64,000 bases of DNA, taken from the NCBI RefSeq assembly GCF_014190935.1, contig NZ_JACHVV010000001.1, positions 124,001 through 188,000 on the forward strand, written 5' to 3'. The position numbers and the translations under genes are program-made. Origin of the DNA: Chryseomonas sp014190935. GTDB lineage: Bacteria > Pseudomonadota > Gammaproteobacteria > Pseudomonadales > Pseudomonadaceae. Positions within the stretch are counted from its first letter, which is position 1. Every line of letters starts with the position of its first letter. Of this stretch, positions 17,676 to 26,776 are shown piece by piece. The notes under the pieces are model-generated. The model had not been told where the DNA came from. It saw nothing but the letters and a program-made list of their open reading frames with translations, and made no database searches.

Positions 17676-19052
17676 TCAGCTGACCACGCGGTAGCAGGGC
17701 TCGTAGGCCGCGCCGCCCGGCAGCTTCATGCGGTGCTGCTCGACGAAGGCCTGCAACAGCCGATCCAGCGGGCGCATGATGTCGGGATCGCCATGGATCT
17801 CGTAGGGTCCGCGCTCCTCGATCAGCTGGATGCCCTTGGCCTTGACGTTGCCGGCGACGATGCCCGAGAAGGCGCGGCGCAGATTGGCGGCCAGTTCGTG
17901 GGGTGGCACGGCGTGGGTCAGCTGCAGCGCGGCCATGTTCTCGTGGGTGGGATCGAAGGGGCGCTGAAAGCCTTCCTCGATGCGCAGCAGCCAGTTGAAG
18001 TGGAAGGCGTCGTGCCGCTCGCGACGGAATTGCTTGACCGCCTTGAGGCCCTGGGCCATCTGCCGGGCCACCTCGACCGGATCGTTGACCACGATCTGGT
18101 AGTGGCGCTGGGCGGCTTCGCCCAGGGTGGCGCCGATGAAGGCGTGCAACTGCTCCAGGTAGGGCGCGGCGCTCTGCGGCCCGGTGAGTACCACCGGGAA
18201 GGGGATGTCCCGGTTGTCCGGGTGCATGAGGATGCCCAGCAGGTAGAGGAATTCCTCCGCCGTACCGGCGCCGCCCGGGAAGATGATGATGCCGTGGCCC
18301 ACGCGGACGAAGGCCTCCAGGCGCTTCTCGATGTCCGGCAGGATCACCAGTTCGTTGACGATGGGATTGGGCGCCTCGGCGGCGATGATCCCCGGCTCGG
18401 TGAGTCCCAGGTAGCGACTACCCTGCAGGCGCTGCTTGGCATGGGCGATGGTGGCGCCCTTCATCGGCCCCTTCATTACGCCCGGGCCGCAGCCGGTGCA
18501 GATGTCCAGGCTGCGCAGGCCCAGTTCGTGACCGACCTTCTTGGTGTACTTGTATTCCTCGGTGCTGATGGAGTGGCCGCCCCAGCAGACCACCATCTTC
18601 GGCTCGACGCCGGCACGCAGGGTGCGGGCGTTGCGCAGCAGGTGGAAGACGTAGTCGGTGATGCCCTCGGAGCTCTCCAGATCGATGCGCAGGCTGCTCT
18701 GCTCGCTCTCGGTGTAGACGATGTCGCGCAGGGCGCTGAACAGCATCTCGCGGGTGCTGGCGATCATCTCGCCGTCGACGAAGGCGTCGGCCGGGGCGTT
18801 GACCAGTTCCAGGCGCACGCCGCGGTCCTGCTGATGGATGCGGATCTCGAAGTCCTGGTAGGCCTCGAGGATGGTCTTGGCGTTGTCGCTGTGGGCGCCG
18901 GTGTTGAGGATGGCCAGGGCGCACTGGCGAAAAAGCTGGTAGAGGTTGCCCGAGCCGGCCGCGCTGAGCTGCTGGACCTCGCGCTGGGAAAGGGTCTCCA
19001 GGCTGCCCTTGGGGCTGACCTGAGCGTTGATGACCTGTCTGCTTGGAGCCAT
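17676..19052 (-). CDS. ppnN: nucleotide 5'-monophosphate nucleosidase (LOG family)
   Basis: A 458-residue enzyme that cleaves the N-glycosidic bond of nucleoside monophosphates, giving base and ribose 5-phosphate; E. coli PpnN is stimulated by (p)ppGpp. The LOG-family signature is IIFPGGAGTAEEFLYLLG, with the partner motif CTGCGPGVMKGPMKGA upstream, and both N- and C-terminal flanking domains of the long PpnN type are present. The start at 19052 (MAPSRQVINAQVSP) gives the usual length. Upstream open frame to 19316 is not coding. Confidence 0.94.
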   Translation of the reverse strand: MAPSRQVINAQVSPKGSLETLSQREVQQLSAAGSGNLYQLFRQCALAILNTGAHSDNAKTILEAYQDFEIRIHQQDRGVRLELVNAPADAFVDGEMIASTREMLFSALRDIVYTESEQSSLRIDLESSEGITDYVFHLLRNARTLRAGVEPKMVVCWGGHSISTEEYKYTKKVGHELGLRSLDICTGCGPGVMKGPMKGATIAHAKQRLQGSRYLGLTEPGIIAAEAPNPIVNELVILPDIEKRLEAFVRVGHGIIIFPGGAGTAEEFLYLLGILMHPDNRDIPFPVVLTGPQSAAPYLEQLHAFIGATLGEAAQRHYQIVVNDPVEVARQMAQGLKAVKQFRRERHDAFHFNWLLRIEEGFQRPFDPTHENMAALQLTHAVPPHELAANLRRAFSGIVAGNVKAKGIQLIEERGPYEIHGDPDIMRPLDRLLQAFVEQHRMKLPGGAAYEPCYRVVS

Positions 19053-19171
19053 AGATGCTTCCCTATCGGTGATACGGCCGAACGGCGGCCGTAGCCGGGT
19101 GCGGACCGCCTCATGCGATCCGGCAATGTCATTGTTGGGGCCTTGGCCGCCGGAATGCAAACCGGGCGGCG

Positions 19172-19867
19172 TCAGGACGCCGCGGTCACGTCCAGTACCC
19201 GGATCTGCTCCGCGGTCGGATAGTGCCAGTGCACCTCCACGTCCCAGAGGCGCACCCCATAGCGGCGCTCGGGCGCCGGCGCCTGATAGGCCGGGCGCGG
19301 GTCCTGGGCCAGGCACTGCTCGATCAGCTCGGCCAGGGGCTCGCCCAGGCGCTGGCCGTGAGCCTCGGCCTGGACGCGCGCCGCGTCCGTCCAGCCCACC
19401 GCCAGGGCCGGCGGCGGCGCCTCGGCGATGGCGTTGTGGGCGCCCGGCGGGCTGTCGGCGTAGGGCACATAGGGCTTGATGTCCAGCACCGGGGTGCCGT
19501 CGAGCAGGTCGATCCCCGAGAGCAGCAGCCGCCCCGGTTCCAGGCCGTCGAGGCGGACCACCGACTGGCCGATGCCGTTGGGTCTGTGGGTGGCGCGGGT
19601 GGCGAACACCCCCAGGTAGCGGTTGCCGCCCAGGCGCGGCGGCCGTACCCGCAGCCGGGGCTGGCTCTCCAGTGCCTGGTGGAAGAGGAACAGCAGCCAG
19701 ACATGGCTGACGCCTTCCAGACCGGCGACCGCTTCGGGGCGGTCGAAGGGCGGCAGCAGTTCCAGCACGCCACGGGCGGCCGGGGCCAGCGCGGGTTGCC
19801 GGGGAATGGCGAATTTCTCCTTGAAGCAGGAGCGGACATGGCCGATGGGGGTGACGCTGTACTGCAT
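19172..19867 (-). CDS. trmO: tRNA (adenine(37)-N6)-methyltransferase TrmO/TsaA
   Basis: A 231-residue SAM-dependent enzyme that adds the N6-methyl group to t6A37 in threonine tRNA. The single-domain beta-barrel family is recognised by IGHVRSCFKEKFAIPRQP at 8-25, RPNGIGQSVVRL near 95, and DIKPYVPYADS near 128. It lies upstream of ppnN on the same strand; the gap of about 120 bases suggests separate promoters. Confidence 0.93.
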   Translation of the reverse strand: MQYSVTPIGHVRSCFKEKFAIPRQPALAPAARGVLELLPPFDRPEAVAGLEGVSHVWLLFLFHQALESQPRLRVRPPRLGGNRYLGVFATRATHRPNGIGQSVVRLDGLEPGRLLLSGIDLLDGTPVLDIKPYVPYADSPPGAHNAIAEAPPPALAVGWTDAARVQAEAHGQRLGEPLAELIEQCLAQDPRPAYQAPAPERRYGVRLWDVEVHWHYPTAEQIRVLDVTAAS

Positions 19868-19898
19868 GGGACGGGGCCGTCTGACGCGGGGCCGGTCA

Positions 19899-20165
19899 TT
19901 ATGCCCTGCCCGAGACCTCGGCGGCGGCCGGGGCCTCGTCGGCGTTGCGGCGCACGCCGCGCAGATTCATCGCCGCCAGGCCCAGCTGCAGCACGATCAG
20001 TGCATAGGCCTCGGCCTGCAGCCCCCAGGCGATCCACAGTCCATTGCTCAGCAGGAATACCCAGAAGCCGAGGCTGCGTCGGCCCTGGCGCTGGGAGGCC
20101 ACCAGCCAGGCGGCGAGCAGGGTGATGGCCATGGCCGGCCATTGCAGCAGATCGAGCGCTTCCAT
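19899..20165 (-). CDS. small membrane protein
   Basis: An 88-residue protein with three hydrophobic segments (about 8-25, 31-48 and 50-68) separated by a short QRQGRRS loop, and a polar Ala/Glu-rich tail. The pattern GFWVFLLSNGLWIAWG is seen in small uncharacterised inner-membrane proteins distantly reminiscent of PnuC or SemiSWEET halves. Function unknown. Confidence 0.65.
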   Translation of the reverse strand: MEALDLLQWPAMAITLLAAWLVASQRQGRRSLGFWVFLLSNGLWIAWGLQAEAYALIVLQLGLAAMNLRGVRRNADEAPAAAEVSGRA

Positions 20166-20234
20166 GGAAAACCTTCAATAGATTGACTAATAAAGGTGAG
20201 CGCCGAAAAGCGTCCCGAGTTCCGAACCACGCAG

Positions 20235-20861
20235 TCAGGGCGCCGGATGGCGCGCCCGGGCGTAGGCGATGAAGGCCTCGATGTCGGCGCTGCACAGGTG
20301 CTCGCCGGCCGCCAGGATCTCGGCTTCGGGCCAGTCCCACCAGGCGATGTCGAGCAGCGCCTGGCAGGTGGCCTCGGCAAAGCGCCACCTGATGAAGCGC
20401 GCCGGATTGCCGCCCACCACCGCATAGGGCGGCACGTCGCGAGTGACCACGGCGCCGGCGGCCACCACGGCGCCGTGGCCGACGGTGACGCCAGAGAGGA
20501 TCAGCGCATCGGTGCAGATCCAGCAGTCGCTGCCGATCACCACGTCGCCGCGGCTGCCGCCGTAGTCGGTGATATGGGCCAGGTCGTCGACGAAGGCCGG
20601 GAAGGGATAGGTGGTCACCCAGTCCAGCCGGTGCAGGCCGCCGAGCAGGATGCGCACCCCTTCGGCGATGGAGGTGTAGCGGCCCAGGCGCAGGGTGGTG
20701 CCTTCCTTGAGATCGAACACCCTGGGCGCACCATAGGTGCCGGCGCCGATCTCGTAGTCGGGCAGCTCGCGGCGCAGCCGTGCCGTGCGCTGATGCAGGC
20801 GGGGCAGGGCGGCCAGGGCCTGGCGTTCACGTTTCTTGCGCAGTTTGTCGAGAAAACCCAT
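20235..20861 (-). CDS. CatB-like O-acetyltransferase (left-handed beta-helix)
   Basis: A 208-residue hexapeptide-repeat acyltransferase. The repeats run from about residue 55 to 150 (YTSIAEGVRILLGGLHRLDW, VVIGSDCWICTDALILSGVT, VGHGAVVAAGAVV), and the VVGGNPARFIRWRF block closes the helix as in CatB/VatD xenobiotic acetyltransferases. It should act as a trimer with acetyl-CoA; the acceptor is unknown, and most such chromosomal genes do not confer drug resistance. The N-terminal KKRERQ stretch is basic. Confidence 0.85.
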   Translation of the reverse strand: MGFLDKLRKKRERQALAALPRLHQRTARLRRELPDYEIGAGTYGAPRVFDLKEGTTLRLGRYTSIAEGVRILLGGLHRLDWVTTYPFPAFVDDLAHITDYGGSRGDVVIGSDCWICTDALILSGVTVGHGAVVAAGAVVTRDVPPYAVVGGNPARFIRWRFAEATCQALLDIAWWDWPEAEILAAGEHLCSADIEAFIAYARARHPAP

Positions 20862-20915
20862 GGCGGTGCCCTGGCGAAAAGTATCCGGCAGGATACCGAA
20901 GCGCCCGGGCCGCGC

Positions 20916-21659
20916 TCAATCGCCGGGCTCGGCCCGCTCGCCCTCGATCGCCGGCAGGCCGAGCTGGTCGGCGAGATCCTGGAGGTCGCTCGCTTCGAGA
21001 TCCCAGCCGCCGCTGGACACCTCGCCACCGGCCGGCCCCTTTTCCCGTGGGCGCTGGATGAAGGCGGTGGCCAGCCCCAGCTCCTTGGCCGCCTGCAGGT
21101 CGCCGTTGTGGGCGGCGCAGAGCATCACCTGTTCCGGTTGCAGGTCGAGCAGGGCGCAGGCGCCCAGGTAGACCTCAGCGGCCGGTTTGTAGCGCTGGAA
21201 GAGATCGGCGCCGAAGAGCATGTCCCAGGGCAGTCCGGCATGACGGGCCATGTCCAGCAGCAGGCTGACATTGCCATTGGAGAGGGCGCAGACCGGATAG
21301 CCCTGGCGCAGCCGCGTGAGACCCGGCACGGCGTCGGGCCAGGGGGTCAGCTGGTGCCAGAGGCGATTGATCCAGGCCACCTCGGCGGTGGTCAGGCCGA
21401 CCAGCCCGTGGCGTGGCAGCAATTCGTCCAGGGCCAGCCGATGCACCTCGTCGAGGGGCAGCCAGGGCAGACTGCGGGCGGCGATCTGCGGCAGGATGGC
21501 CTCGTAGGCTTCGGCGCGCCAGGCATCGGCCAGCCGCTCCCAGTCGCCCTGGACGCCATGCTTGGCGGACAGCCCCTGCAAGCCCTCGACCAAGCTGCCG
21601 CGCCAGTCGACCACGGTGCCGAAGACATCGAAAAGTAGCGCCCGGACGGTCGTCGTCAT
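20916..21659 (-). CDS. haloacid dehalogenase type II (HAD superfamily)
   Basis: About 247 residues with the HAD core: nucleophile Asp in LLFDVFGTVVDWRGS, motif II ALSNGNVSLLLDM, the Lys in FQRYKPAAEVYLGA, and motif IV as AAHNGDLQAAKELG. These match (S)-2-haloacid dehalogenases, which hydrolyse 2-haloacids to hydroxyacids. Members can also be general phosphatases. AGGAG lies upstream of ATG 21659, which I prefer over a GTG ten codons earlier. Divergent from the next HAD gene with 100 bases between. Confidence 0.87.
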   Translation of the reverse strand: MTTTVRALLFDVFGTVVDWRGSLVEGLQGLSAKHGVQGDWERLADAWRAEAYEAILPQIAARSLPWLPLDEVHRLALDELLPRHGLVGLTTAEVAWINRLWHQLTPWPDAVPGLTRLRQGYPVCALSNGNVSLLLDMARHAGLPWDMLFGADLFQRYKPAAEVYLGACALLDLQPEQVMLCAAHNGDLQAAKELGLATAFIQRPREKGPAGGEVSSGGWDLEASDLQDLADQLGLPAIEGERAEPGD

Positions 21660-21759
21660 GGGTAGACTCCTGCAGAAGGTTGTCTCCACCAGACGGAGCG
21701 CGCGTGACGGGGGTTCCCCCGGAGTGCCCGAAGGTCACCTCTCGCCAAAGGATCCCTGC

Positions 21760-22347
21760 ATGACACTGCGTCACCTCAGCCACTGGGTGTTCGACCTGGA
21801 CGGCACCTTGACCCTGGCGGTACACGACTTCGCCGCCATTCGCCGGCACCTGGGCATTCCCGAGCAGGCCGACATCCTCCATCACCTGGCCGAGCTGCCG
21901 GCCACCGAACGCGCGGCCAAGCACGCCTGGCTGTTCGAGCACGAACGCGAACTGGCCGTCGCCGCCCGCCCGGCGCCGGGTGCGGTGGCCCTGATCCGGC
22001 GCCTGCACGAGGACGGTCGGCCGCTGGGCATCCTCACCCGCAATGCCCGCGATCTGGCGCTGCTGACCCTGGCCGCCATCGGCCTGGAAGACTGCTTCGA
22101 TCCGGCTGCCGTGCTGGGGCGCGACGAGGCGGCGCCCAAGCCTAATCCGGGTGGCCTGCTGCGGCTGGCCGACCTCTGGCAGGTGGCGCCGGCCCGCCTG
22201 GTGATGGTCGGCGATCACCGCTACGACCTGGAGTGCGGGCGGGCCGTGGGCTGCCACACCCTGCAGGTCAATCAGCCGGGCGATCCCTGGCCAGCGGCGC
22301 GTGACCAGCGCTTCGACACCTGCGCGGAGATCCTGGCGGCGCTCTGA
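21760..22347 (+). CDS. HAD-IA family phosphatase (phosphoglycolate-phosphatase-like)
   Basis: A 195-residue HAD hydrolase: motif I WVFDLDGTLTLAVHDF, motif II GILTRNARDLALLTLAA, Lys in AAPKPNPGGLL, motif IV MVGDHRYDLECGRAVG. The short cap and overall sequence are close to Gph/YjjG-like small-molecule phosphatases. The substrate is unknown. It is divergent from another HAD gene at 21659, so two unrelated HAD enzymes share one promoter gap. Confidence 0.88.
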   Translation: MTLRHLSHWVFDLDGTLTLAVHDFAAIRRHLGIPEQADILHHLAELPATERAAKHAWLFEHERELAVAARPAPGAVALIRRLHEDGRPLGILTRNARDLALLTLAAIGLEDCFDPAAVLGRDEAAPKPNPGGLLRLADLWQVAPARLVMVGDHRYDLECGRAVGCHTLQVNQPGDPWPAARDQRFDTCAEILAAL

Positions 22348-22439
22348 CGCTGGAAATTTGTCCGTTAGGCGTAAATAGTCTGTTGTTTGCCTGGTCGCTG
22401 GCTAAGATGCCGGCTTCGGATCCATGTCGGGCCAGCCAT

Positions 22440-24629
22440 ATGAGCCTCCCCACGCCTTCGAGCGACCAGCCAACCTCCAGCGACCTGCGCCAGTACGAGC
22501 GCCAGACGCTGGAAAGCCTTGCCACCGGGCTGCCCCTGACCCAGGTGCTGCACGCGCTGATGCAGCGGGTGGAGGCCCTGGCCCAGGTCCGCCTGCACGC
22601 CTGCATCCTGTTGCTCAGCGAGGATGGCCGCTATCTGCAGGACGGCATCGCGCCGAGTCTGCCGGAAGCCTACAGCCGCGATCTCGGTCGGCTGGAGATC
22701 GGGCCGCTGGCGGGCTCCTGTGGCACCGCCGCCTACCGCCGCGAAGCCGTCTATGTCGAGGACATCGCCTGCGATCCGCTGTGGGCCGGCGCCCGCGACC
22801 TGGCGCTGCGCTACGGCCTGCGGGCCTGCTGGTCGATGCCGTTGCTGGCCCTGGATGGCCGATTGCTGGGTACCTTCGCCAACTATTACCTGGAACCGCG
22901 GCGCCCCCTGGCCACCGAGCGCGACGCCTTCCGCCTGGTCGCCGAGACCGCTGCCCTGGCCATCGAGCGCCATCAGGCGGATCTGCAGCTGCGCGAGAGC
23001 GAAGACCACTATCGGCACCTGGTGGAGCTCAATCCCCAGTACACCTGGACCTGCGATCCCGACGGCGGGCGGATGGTCTTTTCGCCACGCTGGCAGCAGC
23101 TGACCGGCCAGCCGGCGCTGCAAGCCGATACCTTCTGGGCGCTGCTGCATCCGGACGATCACCAGGCGACCCGGCAGGCCTGGAACGTGGCGCGCAGCGC
23201 CGGTCGGGCCTACGACCGGGAGTACCGGGTGCGGGTGGCGGATGGCAGCCATTGCTGGCTGCGCACCCGCGCCTATCCGCGGCGCGATGAAGCGGGCACG
23301 GTGATCCGCTGGTACGGCACCAGCGAAGACATCGATGACCGTCGCGAGGCCGAAGAGGCCCTGCGCCGCGAACGCGCCACCCTGGAACTCCAGGTGCGGG
23401 CGCGGACCGCCGAACTGGAGGAGAGCAATCGCCAGCTGCGCGAAGAGATGCACAGTCGCGCCCAGGCCGAGGAACTGCTGCGCCAGGCGCAGAAGATGGA
23501 AGCCGTGGGTCAGCTCACCGGTGGCATCGCCCATGACTTCAACAACCTGCTGGCCGGCATCCAGGCCAGCCTGGATCTCATGCGCCGCCGCCTGGCGCCG
23601 GAGGCCCTGAGCGGCATTGGCAGCCTGCTCGATACCGCCACCCAGTCGGTGGGCCGGGGCGCCAGTCTGACCCATCGACTGCTGGCCTTTTCCCGCCGCC
23701 AGACGCTCAATCCCCAGGCGGTGGACGTCGCCCGGCTGATCGGCGATTTCCAGGAGTTGCTGCTGCACAGCCTGGGGCCGCAGATCCGCTGCCAACTCGA
23801 ACTGGACGCCGAACTCTGGCTGGTCGACGCCGATCCGCACCAGCTGGAAAATGCCCTGCTCAACCTGGCCATCAACAGCCGCGATGCCATGCCGGCGGGC
23901 GGCACCCTGACCATCCACGCGCGCAACTGGGTGCAGCCTGACGCCGACCCGGCGCTGCCGGCGGGCGACTACCTGCTGATCGAGGTGGGCGACGATGGCG
24001 TGGGCATGACGCCAGCGGTGCTGGAGCGGGTCTTCGAGCCCTTCTTCACCACCAAGCCGGTGGGCCAGGGCTCGGGCCTGGGGCTGTCCATGATCTATGG
24101 CTTCGTGCGCCAGTCGCGCGGCCAGGTGAGCGTGACCAGCGCACCGGGGCAGGGCTGCCGGGTGAGGCTGCTGCTGCCGCGCCATCCGGCCAAGGCCGTC
24201 CAGGCACCCCTGACCGTCGCCAGCCCCCCGACCGCCCGTGCGCTGCCCGGCGTCCGGGTGCTGCTGGTGGAAGACGATGCGGTCATTCGCCAGTTGCTGG
24301 TGCAGGTGTGCGTCGACCTCGGCTGGCGCTATCGCGACGCCATGGATGCCGAGTCGGCGCTGGCGGCCCTGCGCGAAGGCGAGGGCTTCGACCTGCTGAT
24401 CACCGATGTCGGCCTGCCGGGGCTGAACGGCCGCTTGCTGGCCGGGGCAGCCCGTACCCTCAGGCCGCACCTGCCGATCCTCTTCATCACCGGTTATGCG
24501 GCGGGCAACGAACCCCCTGCGCCCCTGGTCGGCGAACGCATGGCCCTGCTCGGCAAACCCTTCACCCTGGAGGCCCTGGTCGCCCAGGTGCAGGAGCTAC
24601 TGGACGTTCCTGCCGCCCTGGCGCGCTGA
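22440..24629 (+). CDS. hybrid sensor histidine kinase (GAF-PAS-HisKA-HATPase-REC)
   Basis: A 729-residue cytoplasmic kinase without transmembrane helices. Order: GAF domain (about 20-180, with GSCGTAAYRREAVYVEDI), PAS domain (about 188-315, ending WYGTSEDIDDRREAEE), coiled coil, HisKA with phospho-accepting His at 365 (VGQLTGGIAHDFNNLL), HATPase with N box NALLNLAINSRDAMPAGG and GSGLGLSMIYGF, and a receiver domain with phospho-acceptor Asp at about 656 (LLITDVGLPG). The architecture fits FixL-like stress or light sensors. The signal is unknown and there is no adjacent response regulator. Its 3' end overlaps the convergent hydrolase gene by 33 bases. Confidence 0.93.
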   Translation: MSLPTPSSDQPTSSDLRQYERQTLESLATGLPLTQVLHALMQRVEALAQVRLHACILLLSEDGRYLQDGIAPSLPEAYSRDLGRLEIGPLAGSCGTAAYRREAVYVEDIACDPLWAGARDLALRYGLRACWSMPLLALDGRLLGTFANYYLEPRRPLATERDAFRLVAETAALAIERHQADLQLRESEDHYRHLVELNPQYTWTCDPDGGRMVFSPRWQQLTGQPALQADTFWALLHPDDHQATRQAWNVARSAGRAYDREYRVRVADGSHCWLRTRAYPRRDEAGTVIRWYGTSEDIDDRREAEEALRRERATLELQVRARTAELEESNRQLREEMHSRAQAEELLRQAQKMEAVGQLTGGIAHDFNNLLAGIQASLDLMRRRLAPEALSGIGSLLDTATQSVGRGASLTHRLLAFSRRQTLNPQAVDVARLIGDFQELLLHSLGPQIRCQLELDAELWLVDADPHQLENALLNLAINSRDAMPAGGTLTIHARNWVQPDADPALPAGDYLLIEVGDDGVGMTPAVLERVFEPFFTTKPVGQGSGLGLSMIYGFVRQSRGQVSVTSAPGQGCRVRLLLPRHPAKAVQAPLTVASPPTARALPGVRVLLVEDDAVIRQLLVQVCVDLGWRYRDAMDAESALAALREGEGFDLLITDVGLPGLNGRLLAGAARTLRPHLPILFITGYAAGNEPPAPLVGERMALLGKPFTLEALVAQVQELLDVPAALAR

Positions 24630-25634
24630 AGCCTGGTCGCCGGCGCCGAACAGCGCCTGGCGACCTGCGGGCGAGGTGAAAATGGCGTCGCCGTTGTGGC
24701 CCACGCCGGGCACCTCGACCAGCCGCTGGCGCAGACCCGGATGACGGCCCTGGAGATAGCGGTAGTAATTCAGTCCGCGGGCCAGGCGATAGGGGCCCTG
24801 GGCCTTGGCGGCGCAGCCCTTGTCCAGCGCCGGATGGTTGGGGTTGGTGTCCTCGGCGCCCAGCAGATAGGTGAGATCGAGCGCCACATAGTGCTGCTCC
24901 AGGCTGGCCGCTGGACGTCTTCCGGCATAGGCCGGCAGACCCTGCATGCCGTATTTCCAGGTGTCGAAGTCCGGGCAGCTGGCCGCCTCGGCGAAGGGCA
25001 CGGGTTGGCCCCGGGCATCCGGACGGCGGGCATCGAAATAGGCATAGGACGAGGGATTGGCCACCACGTATCTCAGGTGGATGCCGTGGGCGGCGAGGAC
25101 CTGCTCGCCCTGGCCGAGCACGGCATAGCGCTGCACCACCTGCCCACCGCCGGAATGCCCGGCGATCACCACCTCCTGCAGATTGGGCAGCAGCCGGCGC
25201 TCCGCCAGGCGGGCGAGCAGGGCGTCGAACACCGCGAAGCTGCTCAGCGGCTGCGGACCCAGGGCGGGTTCGCCACCCATCCAGGCATTGCCCTGCCAGC
25301 GCAGCAGGGTGTCTGGCAGCCGATGACGCTGGATGTCCGTTTCGTTGAGGAATTGCGGGGCGATCACCAGGGTGTCCGCGGCTGCGCCGGCCGCCGTCGT
25401 GGCGGTTTCGCCGGAGCGGAAATAGGTCGCGGCATTGCGCAGCCGGCCATGCACGATCACCAGGGCGCGACGGATCTCCGGATGGGGCTGGTTCCAGTCG
25501 GCCGACAGTTGCAGCGCGGCCTGCGCCTGCCCAATCGACAGCCGGTCGCTGACGATACGGGCGACCCCCTCAGGGGGCGCCGCCAGGACGGAGCCCCAGG
25601 CCAGGGCCAGGCACAACGCGAGCAGGCGACGCAT
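24597..25634 (-). CDS. secreted alpha/beta hydrolase
   Basis: A 345-residue exported protein: signal peptide MRRLLALCLALAWGSVLA, then an alpha/beta-hydrolase fold with nucleophile Ser in VVIAGHSGGGQVVQRY near residue 153 and a likely catalytic His in PGVGHNGDAIF near the C terminus. Fungal-type and bacterial proteins of this group are annotated only as hydrolases; the substrate cannot be inferred. GGAGATCTCCG precedes the chosen ATG. The last 11 codons overlap the histidine kinase gene on the other strand. Confidence 0.82.
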   Translation of the reverse strand: MRRLLALCLALAWGSVLAAPPEGVARIVSDRLSIGQAQAALQLSADWNQPHPEIRRALVIVHGRLRNAATYFRSGETATTAAGAAADTLVIAPQFLNETDIQRHRLPDTLLRWQGNAWMGGEPALGPQPLSSFAVFDALLARLAERRLLPNLQEVVIAGHSGGGQVVQRYAVLGQGEQVLAAHGIHLRYVVANPSSYAYFDARRPDARGQPVPFAEAASCPDFDTWKYGMQGLPAYAGRRPAASLEQHYVALDLTYLLGAEDTNPNHPALDKGCAAKAQGPYRLARGLNYYRYLQGRHPGLRQRLVEVPGVGHNGDAIFTSPAGRQALFGAGDQASARQGGRNVQ

Positions 25635-25654
25635 CGGAGATCTCCCGGTAGGGG

Positions 25655-26515
25655 TCAGAGCGCCTTGGCGGCGAAGGTGTCGCAGCTCTCCACCTTGCCA
25701 CTGTCGAAGCCGGTGCGGAACCACTTGACCCGTTGCGCGGAGCTGCCGTGGGTGAAGGAATCCGGTACCACGCGGCCCTGGGACTGGCGCTGCAGGCGGT
25801 CGTCGCCAATGGCGTTGGCGGCGTTCAGCGCCTTCTCCAGGTCACCCGGCTCCAGCCAGTTCAGCCGCTTCTGGGCATCGTTGGCCCAGACTCCGGCATA
25901 GCAATCGGCCTGCAGTTCCAGGCGCACCGACAACCCGGTGGCACCCTCGGTAGGGATGCCGCGACGGCGCGCCGCTTCCATCTTGCTGGTGGTGCCGGTG
26001 AGGTTCTGCACATGGTGACCGACCTCGTGGGCGATCACGTAGGCGCGGGCGAAGTCGCCGTCGGCGCCGAAGCGCTGCTGCAGTTCCTGGAAGAAGGTGA
26101 GGTCCAGGTAGACCTTGCTGTCCACCGGGCAATAGAAGGGACCGCTGGCCGCAGTGGCGCCCCCGCAACCGGATTGCACCTGGCCGTTGAACAGCACCAG
26201 CTTGGGCGGCTGATACTGCTCGCCATGGGCCTGGAAGATGCGCGTCCAGGTGTTTTCGGTCTCGCCCAGCACCACGCGGACGAAGTCCACCTGGCGATTG
26301 TCGGCCGGCGTGGTGGTCTCCTGCTGGCTCGGCGCGCTCTGGCCGCTGAGGCTGATCAGGTTGCCGAGGATCTGCGTCGGACTCTGGCCGCTGAGCAGGC
26401 CGAACACCACCACCAGGGCCACGCCGCCCAGGCCGAGGCCACCGCCGATCTTCATGCCGCGTCCACCGCTGGCCTGTTGCACGTTGTCGCTACGTTGTCC
26501 CTTGTCCCACTGCAT
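25655..26515 (-). CDS. ypfJ: YpfJ-type neutral zinc metallopeptidase
   Basis: A 286-residue membrane-anchored protein: N-terminal cytoplasmic tail (MQWDKGQRSDNVQQASGGRG), one transmembrane helix (about 22-45), linker, and a zincin domain with AHEVGHHVQNLTGT (HExxH) and downstream LELQADCYAGVWA as third-ligand region. Family PF04228. Cys pair in QSGCGGATAASGPFYCP near 114-129 may form a disulphide in the periplasm. Biological role of the family is poorly known. It lies 20 bases before the hydrolase gene on the same strand and may be co-transcribed with it. Confidence 0.93.
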   Translation of the reverse strand: MQWDKGQRSDNVQQASGGRGMKIGGGLGLGGVALVVVFGLLSGQSPTQILGNLISLSGQSAPSQQETTTPADNRQVDFVRVVLGETENTWTRIFQAHGEQYQPPKLVLFNGQVQSGCGGATAASGPFYCPVDSKVYLDLTFFQELQQRFGADGDFARAYVIAHEVGHHVQNLTGTTSKMEAARRRGIPTEGATGLSVRLELQADCYAGVWANDAQKRLNWLEPGDLEKALNAANAIGDDRLQRQSQGRVVPDSFTHGSSAQRVKWFRTGFDSGKVESCDTFAAKAL

Positions 26516-26776
26516 GGCGGCCGCCTCGTGATTGTCGTTATCGCTCGCTTCTATCGGAAAAGTGCCTGCGCTCGGTGATGCTTCGTTGAAAAGCCCTTCG
26601 GAATGCTCATTTACCGCTCGTAAATTCCGCTTCCTCAGGACTTTTCGCCTCGCCTGACCTTCGCTCGACGACTTTTCGGACAGAAGCTAGGACCGCGGGG
26701 CGCGCCAAAAATGCGTTACCGGAAATGACAACGCCCGCGACGGGCGCGGGCGTTGTCGGCGGAGCGGAGCGCGGGA
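26516..26776. other. intergenic region with terminator
   Basis: Apart from the hairpin at 26728-26756, this gap between alcohol dehydrogenase and ypfJ (both minus strand) shows no gene. It should contain the ypfJ promoter, but I see no clear -35/-10 pair. Confidence 0.5.
26728..26756 (-). terminator. hairpin terminator of the alcohol dehydrogenase gene
   Basis: A perfect 12-bp stem (ACAACGCCCGCG / CGCGGGCGTTGT) with a five-base loop, 20 bases after the dehydrogenase stop. The T-run that follows on the minus strand is short, so efficiency is uncertain. Confidence 0.7.

Noticed and set aside
22365..24470. Long minus-strand frame opposite the hybrid histidine kinase
   Set aside because: The plus strand encodes complete GAF, PAS, kinase and receiver motifs; the opposite frame has biased composition and no domains.
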